From the NCBI RefSeq assembly GCF_900128905.1, contig NZ_FQTV01000005.1, forward strand, positions 124,001 through 188,000: a stretch of DNA of 64,000 nucleotides, read 5' to 3'. Below the pieces are notes generated by a model, which made no database searches, was not told the origin of the DNA, and saw nothing but the letters and a program-made list of their open reading frames with translations. Of the stretch, positions 34,356-43,522 are shown piece by piece (position 1 is the stretch's first letter; each line of letters starts with the position of its first letter). Both the position numbers and the translations under genes were made by a program. The DNA is from Bacteroides luti (GTDB taxonomy: Bacteria; Bacteroidota; Bacteroidia; Bacteroidales; Bacteroidaceae).

Positions 34356-35723
34356 TTATTCAGCCAGAACACCTTTAAGGGTAGCAGAGCTTGCTTCATT
34401 GATTGTGACCTTAACAAAATCACCAATTCTATGATTTCCTCTGTCAAATACAACCACACGGTTCTGTTCTGTTCTACCAACAAGCTGTTCACGAGAACGT
34501 TTAGAAACACCTTCTACCAAGACTTCATAAGTTTTGCCAATACAACGCTTATTACTTTCAGCCGATAGTTGATTCTGTAATTCTATAATCTCATTCAATC
34601 GGGCCACCTTTACTTCTTCAGGCACATTGTCTTCTAAATTTTTAGAAGCGTAAGTTCCTGGTCGTTCTGAATATTTAAACATGAAAGCAGAATCATAAGC
34701 ACATTCTCTCATTAACGAAAGAGACTCCTGATGATCTTCTTCTGTTTCAGAATGGAAACCAGAGAATATATCGGTAGACAATCCACAATCAGGGATAATT
34801 CTCTTTATTGCAGCAACTCTTTCCAGATACCACTCACGATTATACTTCCGGTTCATGAGCTTCAAAATTCTTGAGCTTCCACTTTGTACCGGTAAATGAA
34901 TGTGTTTACATACATTTGGTACCTGAGCAATTACTTCCAAGGTTTCATCACTCATATCCTTTGGATGAGAAGTAGTGAAACGTACACGCATAGTTGGAAC
35001 AGCTTCAGCTACAGTACGAAGAAGTGTAGGGAAAGTAATGGTTTCACCATCTTTTTCAAAGCAGTACGAATTTACATTCTGTCCCAGTAATGTAACTTCT
35101 TTATAACCTTTTGCTGCTAAATCGCGCACCTCATTAAGAATACTTTCTACATCCCTGCTACGCTCACGTCCACGGGTATAAGGAACAATACAATAAGTGC
35201 AGAAATTATTGCAACCACGCATAATCGAAACAAATCCTGAAATATGATTACCACAAATACGTGAAGGAATTACATCGCGGTAAGTTTCAGTAGTAGAAAG
35301 TTCTACATTCATGGCTTTTTCACCTGTTTCAACAGAAGCGATAAGTTCGGGTAAAGTTAAATAGGCATCTGGACCAACAACAAGATCAACATGATGATTT
35401 TCTATCAAATCATCTTTTACTCTTTCAGCCATACAGCCTAATACACCAACAATAAGATGTTTCTTTTTCTTCTTTAAAGAATAAAAGAATTCCAGACGAT
35501 TCAGAATCTTTTGTTCAGCGTTATCACGAATCGAACAAGTATTCATAAAAACAGCATCTGCTTCTTCCAGGGTTTCACACGCATTGTAACCTGCCATCTT
35601 CATTACTGACGCAATTACTTCGCTATCTGCCACATTCATCTGGCAGCCATAAGTTTCGATAAACAATTTTTTGTTCTCAAAATCAGTTGCAGATTTAAAG
35701 TCTGCTCCTGTTACTTCATTCAT
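34356..35723 (-). CDS. miaB: tRNA methylthiotransferase MiaB
   Basis: MiaB adds a methylthio group to i6A37 of tRNA. The 455-residue protein has the N-terminal MTTase domain with cysteine ligands (IETYGCQMN, Cys27; VFMNTCSIRDNA; GVLGCMAERVK), the radical SAM motif RGCNNFCTYCIVPYTRGRERSR near residue 165, and a C-terminal TRAM domain (about residues 390-450, KTYEVLVEGVSKRSREQLVGRTEQNRVVVF). The order and length are those of MiaB. It has a -7 box and its own terminator, so it is a single-gene unit. Confidence 0.96.
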   Translation of the reverse strand: MNEVTGADFKSATDFENKKLFIETYGCQMNVADSEVIASVMKMAGYNACETLEEADAVFMNTCSIRDNAEQKILNRLEFFYSLKKKKKHLIVGVLGCMAERVKDDLIENHHVDLVVGPDAYLTLPELIASVETGEKAMNVELSTTETYRDVIPSRICGNHISGFVSIMRGCNNFCTYCIVPYTRGRERSRDVESILNEVRDLAAKGYKEVTLLGQNVNSYCFEKDGETITFPTLLRTVAEAVPTMRVRFTTSHPKDMSDETLEVIAQVPNVCKHIHLPVQSGSSRILKLMNRKYNREWYLERVAAIKRIIPDCGLSTDIFSGFHSETEEDHQESLSLMRECAYDSAFMFKYSERPGTYASKNLEDNVPEEVKVARLNEIIELQNQLSAESNKRCIGKTYEVLVEGVSKRSREQLVGRTEQNRVVVFDRGNHRIGDFVKVTINEASSATLKGVLAE

Positions 35724-35748
35724 AATCTTACAATTTAAAATTTGGACG

Positions 35749-35756
35749 CAAAGATA
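35749..35756 (-). promoter_or_regulatory. -7 box of miaB
   Basis: TATCTTTG on the - strand, 26 bases before the miaB start. Confidence 0.55.
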
Positions 35757-36037
35757 CGTCTTCTAAAGCAATTACGTAGTGCGGCACTTAAAAAAAATGC
35801 ATAAACTTACATTTATAAGGAATTCTTAAAAAGAATTATATAAAATCCTCATCTACATATTCTAGATATTAGTCGGGGAAATTAGTTAACAGAACAATTA
35901 ACTACCAAAGTATTAATTAGTTAATATTGCAATAAACACAAAGAAACGGAACTCTTAAAAAGACTGTTTTTTAGTCCGATTTCTGTAATACTATCAATTT
36001 AAATTCATATCTTTGAAAACTAAATTTAAATATAATC
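35757..36037. other. Divergent intergenic region miaB / 141-residue gene
   Basis: About 280 bases without a gene. It holds the -7 box of each flanking gene and, at 35882-35925, the motif TTAGTTAA twice as direct copies (35882-35889 and 35917-35924) with an inverted TTAACTA (35098-style position 35898-35904) between them. This could be a binding site, but AT-richness makes it weak. Confidence 0.4.
36008..36015 (+). promoter_or_regulatory. -7 box of the 141-residue gene and CoA-transferase
   Basis: TATCTTTG matches TAnnTTTG, 22 bases before the ATG at 36038. No clear -33 TTTG. Confidence 0.55.
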
Positions 36038-36463
36038 ATGGATGATTTTCTTCAATACATAATTGTTGTTGTTGCAGTTATTGCAGCAATAGTAACCAAA
36101 ATCCGTACACAGGAGAAGGCAGATAATGATAAAAATAATAAGAAACCAACAGTAGTTCCTTCAGAACCGGAGAATAAAAAAGGAAATACTATTTTAGATA
36201 ATTGGGAAAAATGGTTCGAAGTTGATGAGACTAAGGTTAGTCCATTAAAGCAGGAGCCTGTAAATGTATCTATTCATCCATCTCCGAAAAATGTGGATCT
36301 TTCAACTGCAAACAAACAAACTGCAACTGCAGACCATAAAGATAAAAAAGATATTTCTCTAAAGAATGAAATACTAGAAAATGCTCCCGACATCCAGCTT
36401 AATACAATAGAAGATGTGCGTCGGGCTATTATCTATTCAGAAATAATTCAAAGAAAGTACTAA
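36038..36463 (+). CDS. Small membrane-anchored protein of unknown function
   Basis: A 141-residue protein with one N-terminal membrane segment (YIIVVVAVIAAIVTK, residues 7-21) and a polar, lysine- and proline-rich remainder without recognisable domain. A short conserved-looking stretch is NTILDNWEKWFEVDE near residue 50, and the C-terminal helix NTIEDVRRAIIYSEIIQRKY looks folded; the middle is likely disordered. It begins at an ATG behind a Bacteroides -7 box. The CoA-transferase gene starts 38 bases later, so it may be in the same unit. I do not recognise the family. Confidence 0.65.
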   Translation: MDDFLQYIIVVVAVIAAIVTKIRTQEKADNDKNNKKPTVVPSEPENKKGNTILDNWEKWFEVDETKVSPLKQEPVNVSIHPSPKNVDLSTANKQTATADHKDKKDISLKNEILENAPDIQLNTIEDVRRAIIYSEIIQRKY

Positions 36464-36501
36464 AAAATTTAATTTAACTTGAAATTATACTATTGAAGAT
36501 T

Positions 36502-38004
36502 ATGTCATTAAAGTTTATTACCGCAGAAGAAGCTGCCAGCTTCGTTAAAGATGGAGATAACGTTGGATTCAGTGGATTTACACCTGCAGGTGCACCTAAA
36601 GCTATACCAGCTGCTATTGCAGAAAGAGCGATAGCTGAGCATGAAAAAGGAAATCCTTTCAGTATTGGAGTACTTACAGGAGCATCTTCAGGAGATTCTC
36701 TTGATGGTGCACTAACAAGAGCCAAAGCAATTAAGTTCCGTGCTCCATATCAAACAAACAAATCTATGAGAAACGCCATCAATATTGGAGAGATAGATTA
36801 TCAGGATCTTCATCTTTCTGAAATGGCGCAACAGGTTCGTTACGGATTCATGGGAAAAGTAAATGTAGCTATTATTGAAGCTTGCGAAGTAACTGAAGAT
36901 GGGAAAATATATGTGACTACAGCCGGTGGAAATGTTCCTACATATTGCCGCTTAGCCGATAAAATTCTTATTGAACTAAACAGCCATCATAGCAAAGGAC
37001 TGATAGGTATGCACGATATGTATGAACCTTTGGATCCTCCTTACAGAAAAGAACTGGCTGTATATACTCCATCAACCCGCATCGGTCTTCCTTATGTACA
37101 AGTAGATCCTGCAAAAATAGTTGGTATTGTTGAAACAAATGTTCCTGATGAAGCACGTGGTTTTGATCCTGCCGATGAAATAACTACTCAAATTGGAAAT
37201 AACGTAGCAGCTTTTCTGGCAAAAGAATTGAAAGCCGGACGTATTCCTTCTACTTTCCTTCCACTTCAATCGGGTGTAGGTAATGTAGCTAATGCAGTTT
37301 TAGGAGCATTGGGAAAAGATATGGATGTACCTGCATTCGAGATGTATACTGAAGTTATTCAGGATTCTGTTATCGACTTAATGTTGCAAGGAAGAATTAA
37401 ATTCGGAAGTTGCTGCTCATTAACATTAACAGATGAATGCTTGCAAACCATTTATAATAATATCGATTTCTTCAAGGATAAGATAGTTATGCGTCCTGCT
37501 GAGATTTCCAATAATCCGGAAATTATACGCCGTCTGGGAGTTATCAGTATAAATACTGCAATTGAAGTAGATATTTATGGAAACGTTAACTCTACTCATA
37601 TTGGCGGAACGAAGATGATGAATGGTATTGGTGGTTCGGGAGACTTTACCCGCAATGCTTATATGTCTATCTTTACTTGTCCATCTGTTGCCAAAGGAGG
37701 AAACATCAGTGCTATTGTTCCAATGGTATCTCATTGTGATCACAGCGAACACTCTGTTAACATTATTATCACTGAGTTAGGAGTAGCCGACCTGAGAGGT
37801 AAGAGTCCTATTCAAAAAGCAGAGGCAATCATTGAAAACTGCGTTCATCCTGATTACAAACAACTTCTTTGGGATTATCTTAAATTTGCCGGAGAAGGAC
37901 ATAAGGGACATACTCCTCACCGTATTGATGCGGCTCTTGCATTCCATGTTGCACTGGCAAAAAAGGGAGATATGAAAGCTGTAAACTGGGCTGATTACGA
38001 ATAG
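36502..38004 (+). CDS. Acetyl-CoA hydrolase/CoA-transferase family protein
   Basis: A 500-residue CoA-transferase of the class that moves CoA between acetate, succinate or propionate, useful for acetate or propionate formation in fermentation. It begins LKFITAEEAASFVKDGDNVGFSGFTPAGAPKAIP, has the FEMYTEVIQDSVIDLM segment with the expected catalytic Glu, and the oxyanion/CoA loop NGIGGSGDFTRNAYMS near the C-terminus. The ending EGHKGHTPHRIDAALAFHVAL is typical. I begin at the ATG at 36502, since the in-frame codon at 36493 is only a TTG without support. Whether it is a succinyl-CoA:acetate transferase or a hydrolase cannot be decided here. Confidence 0.9.
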   Translation: MSLKFITAEEAASFVKDGDNVGFSGFTPAGAPKAIPAAIAERAIAEHEKGNPFSIGVLTGASSGDSLDGALTRAKAIKFRAPYQTNKSMRNAINIGEIDYQDLHLSEMAQQVRYGFMGKVNVAIIEACEVTEDGKIYVTTAGGNVPTYCRLADKILIELNSHHSKGLIGMHDMYEPLDPPYRKELAVYTPSTRIGLPYVQVDPAKIVGIVETNVPDEARGFDPADEITTQIGNNVAAFLAKELKAGRIPSTFLPLQSGVGNVANAVLGALGKDMDVPAFEMYTEVIQDSVIDLMLQGRIKFGSCCSLTLTDECLQTIYNNIDFFKDKIVMRPAEISNNPEIIRRLGVISINTAIEVDIYGNVNSTHIGGTKMMNGIGGSGDFTRNAYMSIFTCPSVAKGGNISAIVPMVSHCDHSEHSVNIIITELGVADLRGKSPIQKAEAIIENCVHPDYKQLLWDYLKFAGEGHKGHTPHRIDAALAFHVALAKKGDMKAVNWADYE

Positions 38005-38027
38005 TATTTAAACGATTTATATTTATG

Positions 38028-38054
38028 AGGGTACCCCAAAAGGGTACCCTTTTT
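38028..38054 (+). terminator. Terminator of the CoA-transferase gene
   Basis: AGGGTACCC (38028-38036) and GGGTACCCT (38042-38050) form a perfect nine-pair stem with a CAAAA loop, then TTTT. It follows the stop by 23 bases. Confidence 0.9.
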
Positions 38055-38056
38055 AT

Positions 38057-38230
38057 TTGCGCGGAATTATTCTTCTTTTTTCTGTATTTATAGGGGGTGA
38101 AATAAAAAAGCCCGCGGCTTATAATCAAGCAATTAGCTTAAAAAATAAAACGGATTGTCAGAAAACTTCCTTTATAGTTTCTCTGAAAAACAGAAAGAAC
38201 GAGTTAAAAAGTGTTTCATGATTGATTTTA
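38057..38230 (+). repeat. Two-copy intergenic element, copy B
   Basis: This stretch aligns with 10388-10560 read on the - strand. The blocks TTATAGGGGGTGAAA (38088-38102), GCTTATAATCAA (38117-38128), ATTGTCAGAAAA (38154-38165) and GAGTTAAAAAGTGTTT (38201-38216), then ATGATTGA, occur at exactly the same distances in both copies. CGCGG (38060-38064) can pair with CCGCG (38112-38116), the counterpart of TGCGG/CCGCA in copy A, a compensated change. A second hairpin, TTTCTCTG...CAGAAAGAA (38178-38199), is specific to this copy. A 62-residue reading frame at 38155 is closed by a stop in copy A and starts with TTG, so I do not call it. Confidence 0.7.
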
Positions 38231-38585
38231 AGCACTATATAGGAGGAAAAAAAAGAACCAAATTTTGGGCATATTTATATAACCTTACAAATAAAACCAA
38301 TAAAATGCCCTCGCAAAGTGAAAAAAGCTATTTATACAGTTAATCTATTAAATGTATTTACTTCATATATAACCATTTATGACAATGAATTAATTATGTA
38401 AAATATTAAAACCCAAATCGATAATAAATTACATATAAAAAGCTTGGAAATACTACAATTATTCTCTCTATTTTAGAGTTTTTCATACTTATAGAAAAGC
38501 GTTATCCTACTGTTTGGACAACCCCATTTTATCCCTTAGGTTTTCAACAAAATAAAAACGCTTCTTTCATTTCAGGAGATTGTTT
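38231..38585. other. AT-rich intergenic region before dacB 3' end
   Basis: About 355 bases without a credible gene. GGGCAT (38268-38273) and ATGCCC (about 38305-38311) can form a long-looped hairpin just after copy B of the conserved element. Nothing else is recognisable. Confidence 0.5.
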
Positions 38586-39986
38586 CTACTCACAAAGCAA
38601 TTCACAGACTTTATCCTGAAATGCTCTTGCTTTAGCGCTTGACATAACATTCTGATTAATAACAGAGAAAGCAATTATATGACCGTTGGATGCTGTTGCA
38701 TAACCGGCCAATGAACTTACACCAGTTACCGATCCGGTTTTAGCATGCACATTTTTATATGCTTTGCCTTCTTTCATTCGTCCGCCGAGTGTTCCATCTA
38801 CTCCGGCAATTGGTAGAGCAGGGTACAATTCATCAAAAATCGGTTTCTGTGAATAGGCATATCTAAGATAGGCAACCAGCAATTCAGGAGAAACATAATT
38901 ATATAAAGAAACTCCACAACCATCAACCAGATTATAATCCTTGGGGTTGAGCCCTAGTTCTGAAATAACTCTTTGAATTACTTTCACTCCATCTTCGCGA
39001 CTCAGATGCTTTTTTGCTGATTCTTTCAATGCAGTGTTGTATAGTATTGCTTCGGCAGAAAGGTTATCACTATTCTTCATGGCACGCTGAAGTACCAGAC
39101 TAAAGGGATGAGAAAGTCGGGCAAAGAATACCGCTGATGAATCCTTAGGAAGTTCGCCATATACATAGTTGGGAAGTTGAATTCCTTTCTCCTTTGCTCT
39201 TTCCATGAAGGTATGCATAAAAAAATTGGCAGAGTTAGATACAGTTATTCGTAAACGTTTGGCGGACTGTACATTTCCCGTAACCAGAATATTATTCTCC
39301 TTTTCCATCCAATTCCGAGAAGCATTAAGCTCTTCTTTTTCTGGATTGTCACTTAACGTTTGATTTTTAATTGTATAATATGAGGAAGCCGGAGTACAGA
39401 CTAACTCTGCAGGTTCCCCCTTTTTCCCAGGTTTAGCTAAGATCTCAACATATCCTTTCTGAAGCATTAAAGGAGATATTTCGGGCTGAAAAGAATAGGG
39501 TGCATCATCCCACGACCAGCCTGCACCCCAGTATAGAGAGTCGGTCATTGAAACATCTGCAATAAACTTACCGGATACTGCTTTTATCCCCGACTGACTT
39601 AGCATTCTCAGCAGCCCGTTCATACTGGGATCAATAAACTCTGAATCAAGTCCGCCTACCAAATAAAGGTCGCCATATAAAACTCCATCTCTTATTTTAC
39701 CGGTATGGTAAAACGTTGTAGAAAAGAAATGGTCCGGACCAAGAACTGAAAGTCCGGTTATTGCCGTAATCAGTTTTTGAATGGAAGCCGGACGATAAAG
39801 TTTATTTTCCTGATAAGTATAAAGGGACTTGCCATCTGTAAGATCGTAAACAGAAATACCGACTTCAGACGTTTTTAAAAAATCTTCTTCCAAAAGTTTA
39901 TCGAGTTTTGCCTTCAGCTCGGGCTGTGCAAAGACTAGTACTTGACAAAAGAACACAAAAAACAATATGGAAAAAGTACGTTTCAT
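38586..39986 (-). CDS. dacB: D-alanyl-D-alanine carboxypeptidase/endopeptidase (PBP4 type)
   Basis: A 466-residue class C low-molecular-mass penicillin-binding protein that trims or cuts peptidoglycan cross-links in the periplasm. It has a signal peptide (MKRTFSILFFVFFCQVLVFAQ) and the three serine-peptidase motifs: SIQK (Ser68-Lys71), SDN in KNSDNLSAE, and KTG in HAKTGSVTG. The domain inserted between the first two motifs (about residues 95-290) is the DacB hallmark. The start overlaps the lpdA stop by one base (TAATG), so they are translationally coupled. Confidence 0.93.
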   Translation of the reverse strand: MKRTFSILFFVFFCQVLVFAQPELKAKLDKLLEEDFLKTSEVGISVYDLTDGKSLYTYQENKLYRPASIQKLITAITGLSVLGPDHFFSTTFYHTGKIRDGVLYGDLYLVGGLDSEFIDPSMNGLLRMLSQSGIKAVSGKFIADVSMTDSLYWGAGWSWDDAPYSFQPEISPLMLQKGYVEILAKPGKKGEPAELVCTPASSYYTIKNQTLSDNPEKEELNASRNWMEKENNILVTGNVQSAKRLRITVSNSANFFMHTFMERAKEKGIQLPNYVYGELPKDSSAVFFARLSHPFSLVLQRAMKNSDNLSAEAILYNTALKESAKKHLSREDGVKVIQRVISELGLNPKDYNLVDGCGVSLYNYVSPELLVAYLRYAYSQKPIFDELYPALPIAGVDGTLGGRMKEGKAYKNVHAKTGSVTGVSSLAGYATASNGHIIAFSVINQNVMSSAKARAFQDKVCELLCE

Positions 39987-41329
39987 TATAAAGCCTCCTT
40001 AAATATTTCGCCAACAGTAGGATGTGGAAAAACAAAACGTTTCCATTCCTCCGTTTTTAATCCCAATTCAACAGCCATCACTGCAAGAGTTATAATCTCA
40101 GATGCAGGATTACCATAAACATGAACACCAAGAACAGTGCCGTCTTCACCAATCAGCATTTTGCACATTCCGTTTACTCCTTCATTTTCGGCAACAAATC
40201 TGCCGGAGAATGCCATTGGGAGTTTAATAGATTTATATGCAATACCTGCCGATTGCAGACTCTCTTCTGTTTGTCCCACTCCTGCTATTTCCGGATTGGT
40301 ATAAACCACACCGGGAATTGCACGATAACTCATTTTATCTTGTTTCCCAAGAATATGATGAACAGCAACTTCTGCTTCCCGAACGGCTGTGTGAGCAAGA
40401 AGAGAAAATCCTGTTAAATCACCGCAAACATAAACACTTTCTACAGAAGATTGCATGTATTCGTCAACTTTAATGCATCTGCGTTCAGTTCTTTCGAGGG
40501 GAAGATTATCCAAACCGAAGCCTTCAGTAACAGGTCGGCGACCCACACTCATTAAAATCTTTTCGGCTGTAATACTTCCTTTGCCTTCCTGATTCTCAAA
40601 GATAACAGTTGTCCCATTCCCTGCATTCTCAAATGCCAGCACTTTTGTACTAATAAGGAACTTAATCCCTTTCTTTGCATAATCAGCCCGAAGTAAAGCA
40701 GAAAGTTCTTTATCCATTCCACCCAGAATCTCATCGAGCATCTCAATAACAGTAACTTCTACTCCCAGACTATTGAAGAAAGATGCAAATTCCATTCCTA
40801 TTACACCACCACCCACGATAGCTAAAGAAGCGGGAAGTTCTTTATTATCGAGGGCATCCCGGTGAGTCCAGAAGTTTATCTGATCCACTCCCGGAATAGG
40901 AGGAATAAATGTTTCGGAACCTGTACAAAGAATCAGATTACTGCATTCGTAAGTCTCGTCATTGCATTGAACCGTGCTTTTATTAATTACTTTTGCTTCA
41001 CCGGTTATAATTGTAACATTATTGGTTGTGAGTTTTGATTTTACTCCAAGCACCAGTTTACGCACCACCTTAGACTTCCGGGCGATAATCTTACTCAAGT
41101 CGAAAGAAGATTCAGGAACAGTTACGCCATACTTTGATGCATGACGCGCATAATCGTAAACTTTAGCCGAATACAGTAATGTCTTGGTAGGAATACAACC
41201 TTCGTTAAGGCATACGCCACCTAAGTTTTGTTTCTCAAAAAGGACTACGTTCAATCCTTCCTTTCCGGCAAGTTCGGCAGCTGTATATCCTGCCGGACCT
41301 CCTCCAATAATAGCAACATCGTATTTCAT
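39986..41329 (-). CDS. lpdA: Dihydrolipoyl dehydrogenase
   Basis: A 447-residue flavoprotein disulfide reductase that reoxidises dihydrolipoamide in 2-oxoacid dehydrogenase or glycine-cleavage complexes. FAD motif GGGPAGYTAAELAG begins at residue 9, the redox-active pair is Cys40 and Cys45 in GGVCLNEGCIPTK, the NAD motif IVGGGVIGMEFASFFNSLG is near residue 175, and the active-site His-Glu is in FVFPHPTVGEIFKEA at the C-terminus. No other subunit of a lipoyl complex is next to it. It follows the PH-domain gene by 24 bases and precedes dacB. Confidence 0.92.
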   Translation of the reverse strand: MKYDVAIIGGGPAGYTAAELAGKEGLNVVLFEKQNLGGVCLNEGCIPTKTLLYSAKVYDYARHASKYGVTVPESSFDLSKIIARKSKVVRKLVLGVKSKLTTNNVTIITGEAKVINKSTVQCNDETYECSNLILCTGSETFIPPIPGVDQINFWTHRDALDNKELPASLAIVGGGVIGMEFASFFNSLGVEVTVIEMLDEILGGMDKELSALLRADYAKKGIKFLISTKVLAFENAGNGTTVIFENQEGKGSITAEKILMSVGRRPVTEGFGLDNLPLERTERRCIKVDEYMQSSVESVYVCGDLTGFSLLAHTAVREAEVAVHHILGKQDKMSYRAIPGVVYTNPEIAGVGQTEESLQSAGIAYKSIKLPMAFSGRFVAENEGVNGMCKMLIGEDGTVLGVHVYGNPASEIITLAVMAVELGLKTEEWKRFVFPHPTVGEIFKEAL

Positions 41330-41353
41330 AGTAGTTGATCGGTAATGGTTAAT

Positions 41354-41746
41354 TTATTCTTTATTTGTCAGTAACTGAAATAACTCCGCCTTCTTTTCCT
41401 TTGCAGGAAGCAGAGAATAGTATTCTTTTTTGTGTTTTATCAATATAAATTCTGTAACGGAAATACCAGCAAGCTTTAATTTATAAAATTCGTCAATAGA
41501 TTCAATTTCATCAATTGCTATAGTTCTGTTTTTAAAGAATTTGCCTTGAGAAATAATAAGAGTTCGTTCTGGAGTTATTGTATATTGTGTATGAAATGTT
41601 TTTTCAAGCATATAGATGAGCCACGAAATAAACAGTACTCCTAAACTAAGAAAATTATCCATAAAAAAGGAAATAGCTAATCCTGATAAAAGTACAAAAT
41701 AGATATAATGATACCAAATAACCCTTGCTGTAAATACTTTATTCAT
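41354..41746 (-). CDS. Small bacterial PH-domain membrane protein
   Basis: A 130-residue protein with two hydrophobic segments near the N-terminus (WYHYIYFVLLSGLAISFF and LGVLFISWLIYML) and a C-terminal bacterial pleckstrin-homology-like domain (YTITPERTLIISQGKFFKNRTIAIDEIESIDEFYK). Function is unknown; such proteins are common and small in Bacteroidetes. I begin at the ATG of MNKVFTAR at 41746, because the upstream starts give an unlikely extension; MSIVMNK at 41758 is possible. It is the first gene of the group ending with lpdA and dacB. No -7 box stands out upstream. Confidence 0.7.
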   Translation of the reverse strand: MNKVFTARVIWYHYIYFVLLSGLAISFFMDNFLSLGVLFISWLIYMLEKTFHTQYTITPERTLIISQGKFFKNRTIAIDEIESIDEFYKLKLAGISVTEFILIKHKKEYYSLLPAKEKKAELFQLLTNKE

Positions 41747-41844
41747 AACTATACTCATTATATATATTGTCAATTATCCGAGCCGCAATTTACTAATTTT
41801 ATTAATTATTGAGCGGGAAAAGTACAATTAAAAAAGTTATTTCG

Positions 41845-41852
41845 TAGCTTTG
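41845..41852 (+). promoter_or_regulatory. -7 box of nadB
   Basis: TAGCTTTG matches TAnnTTTG, 22 bases before the nadB ATG. No TTTG at -33. Confidence 0.5.
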
Positions 41853-41874
41853 TGTTCTCTAAACATATACAATT

Positions 41875-43446
41875 ATGATTAAGAAGTTTGATTTCTTAGT
41901 AATCGGTTCAGGTATTGCCGGTATGAGTTTTGCCCTGAAAGTGGCACATAAAGGAAAGGTCGCACTTATTTGCAAGACCACTTTAGAAGAAGCAAACACC
42001 TATTTCGCTCAGGGAGGAGTTGCTTCCGTTACAAACACACTAGTAGACAATTTCGAGAAACATATTGAAGATACGATGATTGCCGGCGATTGGATTAGTG
42101 ACCGGGCGGCAGTTGAAAAAGTAGTTAGAGAAGCTCCCGCTCAAATCAATGAACTTATCAGCTGGGGAGTAGATTTCGATAAAACTGAAAAGGGAGATTT
42201 TGACTTGCACAAAGAAGGCGGTCACTCTGAATTCCGTATTCTGCATCACAAAGACAATACAGGAGCCGAAATTCAGGATAGTCTTATCCAGGCTGTAAAG
42301 CAACATCCTAACATCACAATCTTTGAAAATCATTTCGCCATTGAAATTCTTACGCAGCATCACCTGGGAGTTACGGTTACCCGCCAGACTCCTGATATTA
42401 AATGCTACGGAGCTTATATTTTAGATCCGAAAACCGGAAAGGTTGATACTTATCTGGCAAAAGTTACTTTGATGGCAACCGGAGGTGTAGGAGCTGTTTA
42501 CCAGACTACTACTAATCCATTGGTAGCAACCGGAGACGGAATTGCTATGGTTTACCGTGCAAAAGGAACGGTTAAGGATATGGAATTCGTACAATTTCAC
42601 CCAACAGCGCTTTATCATCCGGGAGACCGCCCGTCATTCCTTATTACTGAGGCAATGAGAGGTTACGGAGGTGTACTTAGAACCATGGACGGAAAAGAAT
42701 TCATGCAGAAGTATGACGAACGTCTTTCGCTTGCTCCACGTGATATCGTGGCAAGAGCTATAGACAACGAAATGAAAAACCGTGGCGACGAGCATGTTTA
42801 TCTGGATGTAACTCACAAAGATCCCGAAGAAACTAAAAAGCACTTCCCAAATATATACGAGAAATGTCTCAGTCTGGGCATTGACATTACTAAAGATTAT
42901 ATACCTGTTGCTCCGGCAGCCCACTATCTTTGCGGTGGTATAAAGGTGGATCTTGATGCCTGCTCTTCAATAGAAAGACTTTATGCCGTTGGAGAATGTT
43001 CCTGCACAGGCTTGCATGGTGGTAACCGCCTTGCATCGAACTCACTTATTGAAGCTGTGGTTTATGCCGACGCAGCAGCAAAACACAGTTTAAGCACCAT
43101 CGATCAATATACTTATAACGAAAATATTCCAGAATGGAACGATGAAGGAACCCGCTCTCCCGAAGAAATGGTACTTATTACTCAAAGCGCCAAAGAAGTG
43201 GGGCAGATTATGAGTACTTATGTGGGAATTGTTCGTTCAGATCTCCGTTTGAAACGTGCATGGGACCGCCTGGATATTATTTACGAAGAAACAGAAAGTC
43301 TGTTTAAACGTTCAAAAGCATCTAAAGAAATATGTGAGCTTAGAAACATGGTAAATACTGGTTATCTCATCATGCGTCAGGCAATAGAACGCAAAGAAAG
43401 CCGCGGATTGCATTATACAATTGACTATCCGCACGCAAAAAAGTAA
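41875..43446 (+). CDS. nadB: L-aspartate oxidase
   Basis: NadB oxidises L-aspartate to iminoaspartate, which quinolinate synthase (nadA at 62596) turns into quinolinate for NAD. The 523-residue flavoprotein has the FAD motif GSGIAGMSFAL near residue 12, the EGGHSEFRILHHKDNTGAEI segment, FVQFHPTALYHPG and the LDVTHKDPEE, VAPAAHYLCGGIKVDLDACSSIERLYAVGECSCTGLHGGNRLASNSL motif of the succinate dehydrogenase/fumarate reductase flavoprotein family. Length and order fit NadB, not a dehydrogenase. nadA lies about 21 kb away, so the pathway is split here. In anaerobes fumarate can serve as oxidant. Confidence 0.95.
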   Translation: MIKKFDFLVIGSGIAGMSFALKVAHKGKVALICKTTLEEANTYFAQGGVASVTNTLVDNFEKHIEDTMIAGDWISDRAAVEKVVREAPAQINELISWGVDFDKTEKGDFDLHKEGGHSEFRILHHKDNTGAEIQDSLIQAVKQHPNITIFENHFAIEILTQHHLGVTVTRQTPDIKCYGAYILDPKTGKVDTYLAKVTLMATGGVGAVYQTTTNPLVATGDGIAMVYRAKGTVKDMEFVQFHPTALYHPGDRPSFLITEAMRGYGGVLRTMDGKEFMQKYDERLSLAPRDIVARAIDNEMKNRGDEHVYLDVTHKDPEETKKHFPNIYEKCLSLGIDITKDYIPVAPAAHYLCGGIKVDLDACSSIERLYAVGECSCTGLHGGNRLASNSLIEAVVYADAAAKHSLSTIDQYTYNENIPEWNDEGTRSPEEMVLITQSAKEVGQIMSTYVGIVRSDLRLKRAWDRLDIIYEETESLFKRSKASKEICELRNMVNTGYLIMRQAIERKESRGLHYTIDYPHAKK

Positions 43447-43522
43447 GCTGGCATAAACTTCGCCATGGTTTCATAACAAATGGAATTGTTTTCTGAAAAC
43501 CTGGCGAATAATGAATAAATCC

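Noticed and set aside
35882..35925. Repeated TTAGTTAA motif as an operator
   Set aside because: Spacing is irregular (12 and 23 bases between centres) and the AT-rich composition makes chance copies likely.
38155..38343. Possible 62-residue gene inside and after the conserved element copy B
   Set aside because: It starts with TTG, has no ribosome-binding site, and the matching frame in copy A is stopped early. No family features are visible.
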